From CAZSRX01 sp964609675 [NCBI: uncultured Bacteroidota bacterium] (GTDB lineage Bacteria; CLD3; SB21), in NCBI GenBank assembly GCA_964609675.1, contig CAZSRX010000005.1, positions 1 through 64,000 of the forward strand: a stretch of DNA of 64,000 nucleotides, written 5' to 3'. This document shows, one piece after another, positions 63,942 to 64,000 of the stretch. The position numbers were made by a program, and so were the translations under genes. The notes under the pieces are model-generated. The model had not been told where the DNA came from and made no database searches. It saw only the letters and a program-made list of their open reading frames with translations. Positions within the stretch are counted from its first letter, which is position 1, and each line of letters opens with the position of its first letter.

Positions 63942-64000
63942 CCGCTTTTTTGGTTGACCCGAATTTGTCTCGAATTTCTTATCATCAAATTACTTGAATA

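Overview
The window is a bacterial chromosome segment. It opens with the first ~338 nt of a 16S rRNA gene on the minus strand and then carries about 55 protein genes and two CAU-anticodon tRNAs. Several things point to a Gram-negative member of the Fibrobacterota-Chlorobiota-Bacteroidota group or an uncultured relative such as Calditrichota or KSB1: a TonB-dependent receptor with a carboxypeptidase-regulatory-like N-terminus, a BamD lipoprotein, a short RpoD of about 280 residues, a two-component kinase with Reg_prop propeller repeats, and three exported proteins ending in the FlgD-like 'NYPNPFNP' C-terminal domain. The promoters I can read (TTGACA/TATAAT with 17-18 nt spacing) are of the ordinary sigma-70 type rather than the Bacteroidota type. 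The exact phylum cannot be fixed by eye; the 16S fragment is the best handle.

Layout. 1-11.6 kb: 16S 5' end; a divergent, probably co-transcribed block of an exported TPR-CHAT protein, a glycyl-radical activase, a glycyl radical enzyme whose key residues match trans-4-hydroxy-L-proline dehydratase, and a cupin; then an exported S9-type hydrolase, a small exported unknown, and an overlapping CAP-domain/SagB-oxidoreductase pair. 11.9-22 kb: a minus-strand housekeeping run (CNNM/CorC-type transporter, CorA, PurL, a tandem-repeat exported protein, gamma carbonic anhydrase, NhaD-type antiporter, two paralogous zinc-ribbon membrane proteins, RadC, RuvA). 22.2-29.3 kb: a plus-strand run starting with a large unrecognised helical protein, then a class II glutamine amidotransferase, BamD, NadD, an ABC exporter and free-methionine-R-sulfoxide reductase.

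29.5-35.2 kb: a visibly AT-rich, probably transferred type III restriction-modification island (mod, a RhuM-family gene, res). The mod gene is split by a frameshift at a six-A run and res carries a short palindromic insertion. 35.4-42.5 kb: an exported unknown, a TonB receptor and DnaE, ended by a bidirectional terminator. 42.5-47.8 kb: a tight minus-strand operon of a GAF protein with a degenerate GGDEF domain, two EutN/CcmL microcompartment vertex proteins, a small unknown, RpoD, EtfB and EtfA. This is the most curious gene arrangement in the window, because no other shell protein gene is present.

47.9-64 kb: exported, surface and signalling proteins (Ig-like sorting-domain protein, lipoprotein, Reg_prop histidine kinase, TPR protein), an Ada-type alkylation repair protein, a BNR-repeat protein plus M1 aminopeptidase pair, the tRNA-fMet/tRNA-Met pair with a consensus promoter and a clean terminator, OsmC, a Kbp/YgaU-like LysM protein, an ACT protein and a second histidine kinase. 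I see no CRISPR array, transposase, integrase or prophage.
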